From: Gelria sp.
GTDB taxonomy: Bacteria > Bacillota > Syntrophomonadia > Syntrophomonadales > Syntrophomonadaceae
Direction of reading: 5' to 3'
DNA: 5,914 nt
Assembly (NCBI GenBank): GCA_012839665.1
Contig: DUMX01000183.1
Span: 1 to 5,914 of the forward strand
Every line of letters begins with the position of its first letter. The stretch's first letter is position 1. Both the position numbers and the translations under genes were made by a program. The notes beneath the pieces were generated by a model. That model was not told the origin of the DNA. It did not search any database and worked only from the letters and a program-made list of their open reading frames with translations. Positions 1 to 5,404 of the stretch are shown piece by piece.

Positions 1-152
1 CACACAATTCCCAAAACGCCCTGTAGTGAGTTCACTCTAATTAGATTGTCCGGGGTAAAGGCTTGCTCCAGTGAATAGTACTTGCTGGTTACTGGTATCA
101 AAAGGGTCAATATTACCCCTATCAGCAAAATAATTAAAAGCCTACGTCCCAT
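1..152 (-). CDS. Hypothetical membrane-anchored or secreted protein, N-terminal fragment
   Basis: The frame opens with ATG at 152-150 and runs off the left edge of the window, giving 50 complete codons. A good ribosome binding site (AAGGGGG) lies 8 bases upstream of the ATG. The N-terminus is MGRRLLIILLIGVILTLLIP: two arginines followed by one hydrophobic stretch (about residues 5-20), which looks like an uncleaved membrane anchor or a signal peptide. There is no lipobox cysteine in the visible part. The rest (about residues 21-50, including YYSLEQAFTPDN) is polar to mixed and would lie outside the cytoplasm. I do not recognise the family. It does not resemble the YlmA or YlmC/YmxH proteins that often follow sigG elsewhere. 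It lies 109 bases behind sigG in the same direction, so it could be read through from sigG or have its own promoter. Confidence 0.6.
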   Translation of the reverse strand, partial: MGRRLLIILLIGVILTLLIPVTSKYYSLEQAFTPDNLIRVNSLQGVLGIV

Positions 153-196
153 ACCTGAATCCCCCTTAAAGAATTAGGAATTTTAAATTTTTATTC

Positions 197-220
197 TGAT
201 TCCACTGCAAAAAGTAATAA
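197..220. repeat. 24-bp dispersed repeat, copy 1
   Basis: This stretch (beginning TGATTCCACTGC and ending AAAAAGTAATAA) is identical in all 24 bases and in orientation to 2888-2911. Similarity stops sharply at both edges. This copy lies in the spacer between the sigG stop and the start of the next gene, 45 bases before that gene's ATG. It may be a transposon-end remnant, a small interspersed element or a shared protein binding site; the sequence alone does not decide. Confidence 0.75.
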
Positions 221-261
221 ATATGCATTCGAATGAATAATTAGACGCGGAAGCCGCGGAA

Positions 262-1029
262 TCACATATGTTTCTTCAGTTGCTTTAATGCGGCTTTCTC
301 CAGTCTGGAGACTTGAGCCTGGGATATTCCTATTTCTTCGGCTACTTCCATCTGGGTTTTGCCTGCAAAAAATCGCAGGTTTACTATATGCTTTTCCCTA
401 TCATTTAGTTTTTTCATGGCTTCCTTAATTGCTATTCCTTCCAACCACTGCTGGTCAGTATTCTTATCATCGCTAATCTGGTCCATAACCAGAATGGGGT
501 CACCCCCATCATTGTAAATAGGTTCAAACAACGATACTGGTTCTTGGATAGCATCCAGGGCAAATACCACTTCCTCACGAGGAACATCGAGGTGCTCTGC
601 TATTTGCATTACGGTTGGTTCCGCTGAATTATCAGATACCATTTGTTCTCTGGCCTGCAGGGCTTTATAGGCTATATCTCGCAAGGACCTGGAAACTCGG
701 ATGGCATTATTATCCCGCAAATACCTTCTTATCTCACCAATAATCATAGGGACTGCATAGGTGGAAAAACGAACATTCTGACTTAAATCAAAATTGTCTA
801 TTGATTTAATAAGCCCGATACAGCCGACCTGAAAAAGGTCATCAACATATTCGCCTCGATTGTTAAACCTTTGGATAACGCTTAGTACTAACCTGAGGTT
901 GCCCTGAATCAACGTCTCACGGGCCTGAGTTTCGCCAGCTTGCATGGCTTTAAAGAGCTTACGCATTTCTTCGTTTTTTAACACTGGTAGTTTGGATGTA
1001 TTTACACCACAGATTTGTACTTTGTTAAT
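262..1029 (-). CDS. sigG: RNA polymerase sigma-G factor (late forespore sigma factor)
   Basis: Sigma-70 family factor that directs late gene expression in the forespore after engulfment. Sigma region 2 spans about residues 43-105 (NLRLVLSVIQRF, GEYVDDLFQVGCIGL, FSTYAVPMIIGEIRRYLRD). Region 3 follows, with the motif EPVSLFEPIYNDGGDP, and the region 4.2 helix-turn-helix is at about 225-251 (TQMEVAEEIGISQAQVSRLE). These motifs match Bacillus sigma-G closely. The start is the unusual part. The first conventional codon in frame is GTG at 984, but it has no ribosome binding site, and the 15 codons upstream of it encode INKVQICGVNTSKLP, the conserved sigma-G N-terminus (NKVEICGVDTSKLP in B. subtilis as I recall it). 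An in-frame TGA stands three codons before the AAC, so the only openings are ATC, AGG and ATT. ATT at 1029-1027 lies 7 bases behind AAGGGGTG and gives 255 residues, against about 260 in Bacillus. A one-base indel next to the GTG at 1039 is the alternative. The product is certain; the start codon is inferred. Confidence 0.95.
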   Translation of the reverse strand: MNKVQICGVNTSKLPVLKNEEMRKLFKAMQAGETQARETLIQGNLRLVLSVIQRFNNRGEYVDDLFQVGCIGLIKSIDNFDLSQNVRFSTYAVPMIIGEIRRYLRDNNAIRVSRSLRDIAYKALQAREQMVSDNSAEPTVMQIAEHLDVPREEVVFALDAIQEPVSLFEPIYNDGGDPILVMDQISDDKNTDQQWLEGIAIKEAMKKLNDREKHIVNLRFFAGKTQMEVAEEIGISQAQVSRLEKAALKQLKKHM

Positions 1030-1036
1030 CCTGATT

Positions 1037-1044
1037 CACCCCTT
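1037..1044 (-). promoter_or_regulatory. sigG ribosome binding site deciding a non-canonical ATT start
   Basis: AAGGGGTG (followed by A, so GGGGTGA pairs with the 16S 3' end through one G-U wobble) ends 7 bases before ATT at 1029-1027. The GTG inside this box (1039-1037) opens a different frame that stops after four codons (GTG AAT CAG GAT TAA), its TAA overlapping the ATT. A second purine run, GAGGGG at 1050-1045, could serve that GTG. The same box and spacing recur before ftsA at 5340-5333. Confidence 0.55.
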
Positions 1045-1068
1045 CCCCTCTTCTTATAATCTTTTTTA

Positions 1069-1098
1069 AATTATTTACTAAAAGCAGAAAAATTATTC
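1069..1098 (-). promoter_or_regulatory. Candidate forespore (sigma-F-type) promoter of sigG
   Basis: In the sigE-sigG spacer, GAATA (1098-1094) stands 15 bases before GTAAATAATT (1078-1069). The spacing and the AT-rich -10 fit a sigma-F-type promoter, the expected driver of sigG, but the -10 lacks the usual paired G and the match is partial. There is no clear terminator after sigE, so read-through from the spoIIG promoter is also likely, as known in Bacillus. Weak call. Confidence 0.25.
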
Positions 1099-1137
1099 TA
1101 GGAAAGAGGCAGCATTATCTATTCCCGTTCTATTTTG

Positions 1138-1860
1138 TTATTCTATTTTACGAATTTCTCGTTGCAATCGTTTTAATATGCGTTTCTCCAAACGGGATAT
1201 ATAGGACTGAGATATGCCCAGAATATCAGCTACTTCTTTCTGGGTTTTTTCCCCTATATCACCCAGGCCGAAACGCAACTGAATTATCGTTTTTTCCCGC
1301 GGGCTTAGTTTTTGCATGGCCTGCCAGAGCAGATTTTTCTCCACTTCTCCTTCAATCGTTTTATATATCATATCGCCTTCAGTCCCTAAAACATCGGAAA
1401 GCAGCAGTTCGTTTCCATCCCAATCTACATTCAGGGGCTCATCCAAAGACACTTCCACCCGATTCTTAAGGTTACGCCGCAAATACATTAGAATTTCGTT
1501 TTCAATGCAGCGGGAAGCATAAGTGGCCAGCTTTATATTCTTTTTCGGCTTGAAAGTATTAACTGCTTTTATTAATCCAATGGTACCAATAGAAACCAAA
1601 TCCTCAATGTTAATTCCAGTATTTTCGAATTTTTTAGCTATGTAGACTACCAAACGCAGATTATGTTCAATTAAAGTAGATTTGACCCCCATATCCCCCT
1701 GATCCAGTTTATTAATCAATTCATACTCTTCATTTTCCCGTAAGGGCGGGGGAAGTACCTCGGTTGACCCGATGTAATGAATTAATTGGGGTAGCCTTTT
1801 CTTAAGATATAGTTGTAACAAATAAAACCGCCATCTCTTCAATCTGGAAATTAAATTCAT
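1138..1860 (-). CDS. sigE: Pro-sigma-E, mother-cell RNA polymerase sigma factor precursor
   Basis: Early mother-cell sigma factor, made as an inactive membrane-associated precursor. The start is ATG at 1860, 6 bases behind GGAGG (1871-1867). A TTG two codons upstream directly abuts that box and cannot be the start. The product is 240 residues (about 239 in Bacillus). Residues 1-28 form the pro-sequence, a basic amphipathic helix rich in L, K, R, W and Y (SRLKRWRFYLLQLYLKKRL). The mature part would begin at the conserved YIGSTEVLPPP; by analogy with Bacillus I infer cleavage close to His28/Tyr29. Region 2 lies at about 63-130 (NLRLVVYIAKKFENTGINIE, LATYASRCIENEILMYLRRN). DEPLNVDWDGNELLLSDVLG follows, and the region 4.2 helix-turn-helix is at about 206-229 (TQKEVADILGISQSYISRLE). 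It is cotranscribed with spoIIGA, whose product is its processing protease. Confidence 0.97.
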   Translation of the reverse strand: MNLISRLKRWRFYLLQLYLKKRLPQLIHYIGSTEVLPPPLRENEEYELINKLDQGDMGVKSTLIEHNLRLVVYIAKKFENTGINIEDLVSIGTIGLIKAVNTFKPKKNIKLATYASRCIENEILMYLRRNLKNRVEVSLDEPLNVDWDGNELLLSDVLGTEGDMIYKTIEGEVEKNLLWQAMQKLSPREKTIIQLRFGLGDIGEKTQKEVADILGISQSYISRLEKRILKRLQREIRKIE

Positions 1861-1866
1861 AACCAA

Positions 1867-1873
1867 CCTCCTA
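1867..1873 (-). promoter_or_regulatory. Fused spoIIGA stop codon and sigE ribosome binding site
   Basis: TAGGAGG: TAG (1873-1871) ends spoIIGA and its G is the first base of the GGAGG that serves sigE, whose ATG is 6 bases further on. A ribosome finishing spoIIGA is placed directly on the sigE start, which suggests translational coupling of protease and substrate. Confidence 0.85.
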
Positions 1874-2752
1874 TCCCTGGTTCACAATTTCAGACGGAAT
1901 GAGTAAATGGTAACTGCCATCCTGACTTAATTTATCCCTATAAATGCCAATTACTATGTTATTGTGTAGTATGTTTTTTTTCCCCGTTTTTACCTGTATG
2001 GTATCAGCCCGTATCCCCACTAAAACACCGTTTTTCTTGCCAATCGAGTTAAAAGGTATAATCCGTAAACGATTAGCCCAACTACTCTGACTCAAACGGT
2101 CTAAAATGTCATCTTCACTTCGAGTGTCGTCAAAGACCTGTTGAAAATCTTCTGGTAAACATTGCTTTATAAACTCATATTCCGCTACTACCACCGGCCG
2201 TTTAGTAAGGGGGTCTTTTAAGCCGTTACCAGTATCTAAAAAACCCTGGCCCTTGCATTTCTGGGATCCAAAGTGCAGTTCCACTCCAAATCTTAATAAA
2301 TTCGGAACAATTCTTTGGAGTAAGTATTTTTCACCATAGAACCCAATTAGGATGGCAAATACGGCACCTACCAGCAACCATAGATAAGAAAACCTGAACC
2401 CCTGACCTGGTGCTACCATTAAATAAGAAGTTGCGATACTGGCACCAGCTACGGTAAAACTAATGCCATAAAAATAGACCAGGGCTTTTTTAAACTCGGT
2501 CCAAGTTTGAGGCGCCAATCCAATAATTAAAAGTAGACCAGAGAACAGAATTTTTGCTGGCACACTGTAGTAGAGGGTCGTAGCTAGATAAAGGTAAAAA
2601 ACTGAATAAATAGCCCCCAGCAGGGCAGCAACAAAAAGCCGGAAATAAATCACCCTACTCCCTGCCAGTCGTGCAGTTGCCCAAAGTATTACAAAATCCA
2701 TAATCAGATTTATCGCAAATGTCATATCGGCGTATACTGTCAACTCATTCAC
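1871..2752 (-). CDS. spoIIGA: Pro-sigma-E processing aspartic protease SpoIIGA
   Basis: Membrane-embedded aspartic protease that removes the pro-sequence of sigma-E in the mother cell once signalled from the forespore. The N-terminal half holds about five hydrophobic segments (roughly residues 10-30, 39-60, 66-82, 93-113, 122-142), starting with the family-like VYADMTFAINLIMDFVILWA. The cytoplasmic C-terminal half carries the catalytic motif GFLDTGNGLKDP with Asp near residue 173, equivalent to the catalytic Asp183 of B. subtilis. IIPFNSIGKKNGVLVGIRAD and the C-terminal LLIPSEIV are further protease-domain stretches. I prefer GTG at 2752 (293 residues): the AAGGG box is 5 bases before it but only 2 bases before the adjacent in-frame ATG at 2755, which is too close. 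Spo0A-type promoter elements lie upstream and sigE follows 10 bases behind the stop. Confidence 0.95.
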   Translation of the reverse strand: MNELTVYADMTFAINLIMDFVILWATARLAGSRVIYFRLFVAALLGAIYSVFYLYLATTLYYSVPAKILFSGLLLIIGLAPQTWTEFKKALVYFYGISFTVAGASIATSYLMVAPGQGFRFSYLWLLVGAVFAILIGFYGEKYLLQRIVPNLLRFGVELHFGSQKCKGQGFLDTGNGLKDPLTKRPVVVAEYEFIKQCLPEDFQQVFDDTRSEDDILDRLSQSSWANRLRIIPFNSIGKKNGVLVGIRADTIQVKTGKKNILHNNIVIGIYRDKLSQDGSYHLLIPSEIVNQG

Positions 2753-2844
2753 CATATCCCTTCACTGGCTCAGCAGGTATATGACCTGGTTATAATTGTG
2801 CTAATGGAATTCTATGCCTGCCTCTATTTATTCATGTATTCCAA

Positions 2845-2877
2845 ATTATACCAAATGCCCTTTGCGTATTTTGTCTT
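2845..2877 (-). promoter_or_regulatory. spoIIG promoter, extended -10 with widely spaced -35
   Basis: A perfect TATAAT (2850-2845) preceded by TGG makes an extended -10 box. At the usual 17-base spacing the hexamer is poor (CAAAAT), but AAGACA (2877-2872, four of six matches to TTGACA) lies 21 bases upstream. The B. subtilis spoIIG promoter is known for an over-long spacer of about 22 bases, used by sigma-A polymerase only with Spo0A~P. Transcription would start near 2838, leaving a leader of about 85 bases before spoIIGA. Confidence 0.6.
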
Positions 2878-2880
2878 TTT
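2868..2880 (-). promoter_or_regulatory. Possible proximal Spo0A site overlapping the spoIIG -35
   Basis: AAAAAGACAAAAT, whose complement reads ATTTTGTCTTTTT, shares the TTTGTC half of the Spo0A box (TTTGTCGAA). It overlaps the -35-like hexamer at about -42 to -30 from the inferred start, near where site 2 lies in the Bacillus spoIIG promoter. The second half of the box does not match, so this rests mostly on position. Confidence 0.35.
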
Positions 2881-2887
2881 ACGTACT

Positions 2888-2911
2888 TGATTCCACTGCA
2901 AAAAGTAATAA
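2888..2911. repeat. 24-bp dispersed repeat, copy 2, inside the spoIIG control region
   Basis: Identical in all 24 bases and in orientation to 197-220. This copy lies between the two Spo0A-like sites, at about -50 to -73 from the inferred spoIIG start point. The pentamer ACGTA occurs on both sides (2881-2885 and 2911-2915), which could be a short target duplication or chance; copy 1 has no convincing equivalent. Confidence 0.75.
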
Positions 2912-2927
2912 CGTATTAGCCGGAGTT

Positions 2928-2938
2928 TTTTGACAAAA
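2928..2938 (-). promoter_or_regulatory. Possible distal Spo0A box of the spoIIG promoter
   Basis: TTTTGTCAAAA on the minus strand differs from the core Spo0A box TTTGTCGAA by one base. It lies at about -90 to -100 from the inferred start, the position of site 1 in B. subtilis spoIIG. It immediately follows the ftsZ terminator stem, so its T-run doubles as the terminator U-tract. Confidence 0.45.
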
Positions 2939-2979
2939 ACATAGCTACCGGGAGACACCTGGTCTCCCGGTAGCTATGT
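2935..2979 (-). terminator. Intrinsic terminator of ftsZ
   Basis: A perfect 18-bp inverted repeat (2979-2962 with 2956-2939) closes around a 5-base loop (2961-2957). The stem includes a GC-rich CCGGGAGAC block. In the minus-strand transcript it is followed by a run of Us. It begins 16 bases after the ftsZ stop and separates the division operon from spoIIG. The plus-strand side has no equally good T-run next to the stem. Confidence 0.9.
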
Positions 2980-2995
2980 ATCTGTTTTAAATTGA

Positions 2996-4072
2996 TTATC
3001 TGCGCCTTAAGAAGGGAGGTATATCTAAATCACCTTTATCCAGGAAAGAAGGTGGAGAATCTATTCCCCGCCGCTGCTGGGTTTGAGTATGGCCTTCACC
3101 TAATTGCTGGGTTCGAGAACTAGCAAATCCAGTGGCAATGACTGTTACTCTTACCTCATCATCTAAACTATCGTCAATATTAGCACCAAAGATAATATTT
3201 GCCTCCAAATCGGCCGCCTGGTGAATTATCTCTGCTGCTTCGTTAATTTCAAAGAGAGTTAGATTACTGCCGCCACTTATATTGAAAAGTACACCCTTGG
3301 CACCCTCAATTGAAGTTTCCAGTAATGGGCTGGAAATGGCCATGCGAGCTGCCTCAGCTGCACGATTTTCACCACTGGCAGTTCCTATTCCCATAAGGGC
3401 TGAACCCGTATCCTGCATGATAGTTTGTACATCAGCAAAATCGCAATTAATTACTCCGGGCACAGCAATAAGATCGGAAATTCCCTGAACCCCCTGACGA
3501 AGAATATCGTCAGCTATTTTGAAGGCATCATTAAAACCGGTATTTTTATCAACAACTTGCAATAAGCGGTCATTAGGTATAGTAATTAAGCTATCTACCT
3601 CTTCTCTTAAGCCCTGGATACCGATTTCCGCCTGCTGGTTACGTTTACGTCCTTCGAAACTAAAGGGGCGGGTTACGACTCCAACTGTAAGTGCTCCTAC
3701 TTCTCTTGAAATTCTGGCTATTACTGGCGCTCCTCCAGTTCCGGTACCCCCACCCATACCAGCAGTAACAAACACCATATCCGCACCTTGTAAAGCCCTT
3801 TTAATCTCATCGGCAGTTTCTTCGGCAGCTTTTTTCCCGATATCCGGATCTGCGCCTGCTCCCAGTCCTTTAGTAAGCTTTTCCCCAATCTGTATCTTTT
3901 TTTCCGCCTTGGAAAGGTATAAAGCCTGCGCATCAGTATTAACCGCTATGAATTCTACTCCTTTTAATCCGGCTTCTATCATCCGATTAATCGCATTGTT
4001 GCCTCCACCACCTACACCTATTACCCTGATATTAGCAAATTGCTGCGTTTCCACATCGAAATCCAAGGGCAT
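2996..4072 (-). CDS. ftsZ: Cell division protein FtsZ (tubulin-like GTPase)
   Basis: Polymerising GTPase that forms the cytokinetic ring at mid-cell and, during sporulation, at the polar site. The product is 358 residues, slightly short of the usual 370-390 because the C-terminal linker is short. The nucleotide-binding N-terminus has VIGVGGGGNNAINRMI (residues 17-32), the tubulin signature GGGTGTGGAPVIA at about 107-119 and TRPFSFEGRKR at 134-144. The T7 loop that completes the GTPase site of the next subunit is NCDFADVQTIM (209-219), with both acidic residues kept. A polar linker (about 320-348) leads to the C-terminal peptide DIPPFLRRR, the docking site for FtsA and other partners. The start is ATG with AAAGGAGG 8 bases upstream, the best initiation signal in the window. 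It lies 17 bases behind ftsA and ends in a strong terminator. Confidence 0.98.
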   Translation of the reverse strand: MPLDFDVETQQFANIRVIGVGGGGNNAINRMIEAGLKGVEFIAVNTDAQALYLSKAEKKIQIGEKLTKGLGAGADPDIGKKAAEETADEIKRALQGADMVFVTAGMGGGTGTGGAPVIARISREVGALTVGVVTRPFSFEGRKRNQQAEIGIQGLREEVDSLITIPNDRLLQVVDKNTGFNDAFKIADDILRQGVQGISDLIAVPGVINCDFADVQTIMQDTGSALMGIGTASGENRAAEAARMAISSPLLETSIEGAKGVLFNISGGSNLTLFEINEAAEIIHQAADLEANIIFGANIDDSLDDEVRVTVIATGFASSRTQQLGEGHTQTQQRRGIDSPPSFLDKGDLDIPPFLRRR

Positions 4073-4089
4073 CCCAAAACCTCCTTTAT

Positions 4090-5325
4090 CTAGCTAAATA
4101 AATCTTTCAACCAGTAATTGATTTTATGAAATATACCTGTAAACCCCTTCTCCTCATTATAGAATGTTTTTGTATTTTGAACCGCATAGATAACACCTCC
4201 AAGAACAGCTGCATTTTGCGGTCGGTTAAACTCTGTTGGCAGACCCTGGAGATTTTCAGGTAAACCCATGCGTACAGAAGTATTCAGGTAATCTTCCATA
4301 ACATCGACTAAACCTGGAAGTTCAGCTCCACCACCGGAGAGAACAATCCCCGCTGGAATATCCTCCACCGAAATATAGAGTTTGATTTCCGCCAGTATCA
4401 TCGCAATTATTTCTACAACTCTTGCATTTATTATATCTGCTATCACCTGCTGGGACACCTGTTTAATTTCTTTTCCCTGAATATTTTTAATAGCTACCAT
4501 GCTATCCTGGCTATCCTGACCAAGTAGTTCAGGACTGGCTATTCCATACTGCTGCTTTATTCTAGCAGCTTCTTCTATGGAAGTTTTTAAGATAATGGCC
4601 AAATCCCGGGTTATATATTCATCCCCTACTGGTAGAACTGAAGAGTGTAGCATCTTTCCACCTTCAAATATTGTAACCTCAGTGATTCCGGCACCAAAAT
4701 CAATCAGTACCACTCCCATCTCCTTCTCTGCTGGTACAAGGACCGATTCGCCAAGCAGCAAGGGATTATAAATAAGATAATCCACTTGCAAGTTAATTCG
4801 AGCGGTACTTCGTTGCATATTCTGAATAGCAGCATTAGCTGCAGTTATAATAGAAACTTCGGCTTCTAGCCTGCTACCTACCATTCCTACCGGGTCTTTT
4901 ATCCCGTCATAACCATCAACTATGTATTGTCTCTCAATTACCTGTAACAGCGTTTTATCAGGCGGCAGAGATATGTTGCAGGCTGATTGCAAAACCCTTT
5001 CTTTATCATCAGGAGTAATCTCGTAACTGGGATTTCCCACTGCTACTACCGCATGATTGTTAACTGTGTCAATACTTATACCGGAAAAACCTATTAAAGC
5101 ATTATATATCTGTACTCCAGTTAACCTTTCCAATTCGTTAAGACAGTTTTCTATAGCTCTGGCTGTTCCTTCTATGTCAACTATATTACCTTTTTTCAAG
5201 CCCGAAGAAGCTACCTGGCTAATACCTAGTAAATTAATATCTCTTCCCGGCGTAATTTCCGCCAGAGCTGCTTTTATACTACTGGTACCGATATCCAGGC
5301 TTGCCACCATGTTTCTTTTTATAAT
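4090..5325 (-). CDS. ftsA: Cell division protein FtsA (actin-like FtsZ membrane anchor)
   Basis: Actin/Hsp70-fold ATPase that binds the FtsZ C-terminal peptide and tethers the ring to the membrane. It has the phosphate-1 motif VASLDIGTSSIKAAL at the N-terminus, a 1C subdomain with IERQYIVDGYDGIKDPVGM, the phosphate-2 motif VVLIDFGAGITEVTIF (about residue 205), LPVGDEYITRDLA, the adenosine motif GIVLSGGGAELPG (about 326-338), and a C-terminal amphipathic helix (FHKINYWLKDLFS) expected to insert in the membrane. The first conventional start, ATG at 5310, has no ribosome binding site and leaves only MVA before the first beta strand. ATT at 5325-5323 lies 7 bases behind AAGGGGTG and adds IKRN, as in many FtsA proteins that begin a few residues earlier. 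I chose ATT (411 residues) because sigG has the same arrangement, but ATG (406 residues) cannot be excluded. ftsZ follows 17 bases later. Confidence 0.96.
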   Translation of the reverse strand: MIKRNMVASLDIGTSSIKAALAEITPGRDINLLGISQVASSGLKKGNIVDIEGTARAIENCLNELERLTGVQIYNALIGFSGISIDTVNNHAVVAVGNPSYEITPDDKERVLQSACNISLPPDKTLLQVIERQYIVDGYDGIKDPVGMVGSRLEAEVSIITAANAAIQNMQRSTARINLQVDYLIYNPLLLGESVLVPAEKEMGVVLIDFGAGITEVTIFEGGKMLHSSVLPVGDEYITRDLAIILKTSIEEAARIKQQYGIASPELLGQDSQDSMVAIKNIQGKEIKQVSQQVIADIINARVVEIIAMILAEIKLYISVEDIPAGIVLSGGGAELPGLVDVMEDYLNTSVRMGLPENLQGLPTEFNRPQNAAVLGGVIYAVQNTKTFYNEEKGFTGIFHKINYWLKDLFS

Positions 5326-5332
5326 ACTAACG

Positions 5333-5340
5333 CACCCCTT
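5333..5340 (-). promoter_or_regulatory. ftsA ribosome binding site pointing to an ATT start
   Basis: AAGGGGTG is separated by 7 bases (CGTTAGT) from ATT at 5325-5323, but by 22 bases from the ATG at 5310, too far to serve it. As in the sigG leader, the GTG inside the box opens a micro-frame in another phase that stops at once (GTG CGT TAG). A second box, AGGAG, lies further upstream at 5351-5347 with no usable start at a normal distance. Confidence 0.5.
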
Positions 5341-5357
5341 ATTAATCTCCTACATAA

Positions 5358-5386
5358 AAATACCACACCGTCAGTATTATTCCTTT
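5358..5386 (-). promoter_or_regulatory. Candidate sigma-H promoter of ftsAZ
   Basis: AAAGGAATA (5386-5378) fits the sigma-H -35 consensus RNAGGAWWW. After 11 bases, GTGGTATTT (5366-5358) matches the -10 consensus RNNGAATWW at all but one position. B. subtilis ftsAZ has a sigma-H promoter that raises FtsA and FtsZ at the onset of sporulation, and this spacer between sbp and ftsA is where one would expect it. No clear sigma-A promoter is visible in the spacer, so vegetative transcription probably comes from upstream genes. Confidence 0.4.
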
Positions 5387-5404
5387 AAAACCGGGCAAAT
5401 TTGT

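Noticed and set aside
181..220. Sigma-A-like promoter for the leftmost gene (TTGCAG-N17-TTTAAA, partly inside repeat copy 1)
   Set aside because: The -35 matches only half of the consensus, and the second repeat copy has no -10 at that distance, so there is no support beyond chance.
226..235. 10-bp palindrome CATTCGAATG in the sigG-downstream spacer
   Set aside because: Short, AT-rich and without a second copy or a promoter next to it; it could be chance.
246..258. GC-rich inverted repeat CGCGG-AAG-CCGCG just after the sigG stop, considered as a terminator
   Set aside because: The stem is only 5 bp with a 3-base loop and is followed by TCTAATTATT rather than a T-run. Too weak to call.
982..984. 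GTG as the sigG start
   Set aside because: There is no ribosome binding site within reach, and the conserved sigma-G N-terminal codons lie upstream in the same frame.
1864..1866. TTG as the sigE start
   Set aside because: It directly touches the GGAGG box. ATG at 1860 has an ideal 6-base spacing and gives the normal pro-sigma-E length.
2774..2788. Inverted repeat CAGGT-ATATG-ACCTG in the spoIIGA leader
   Set aside because: A 5-bp stem is too short to support a leader hairpin or an operator without a second copy. It matches no operator that I know.
3519..4097. Long open frame on the plus strand opposite ftsZ
   Set aside because: It is fully antisense to a certain gene, has no family-like motifs, and its repeated P/S/A composition mirrors the glycine-rich FtsZ coding strand. 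The other plus-strand open frames (for example 5057-5422, opposite ftsA) are rejected for the same reason.
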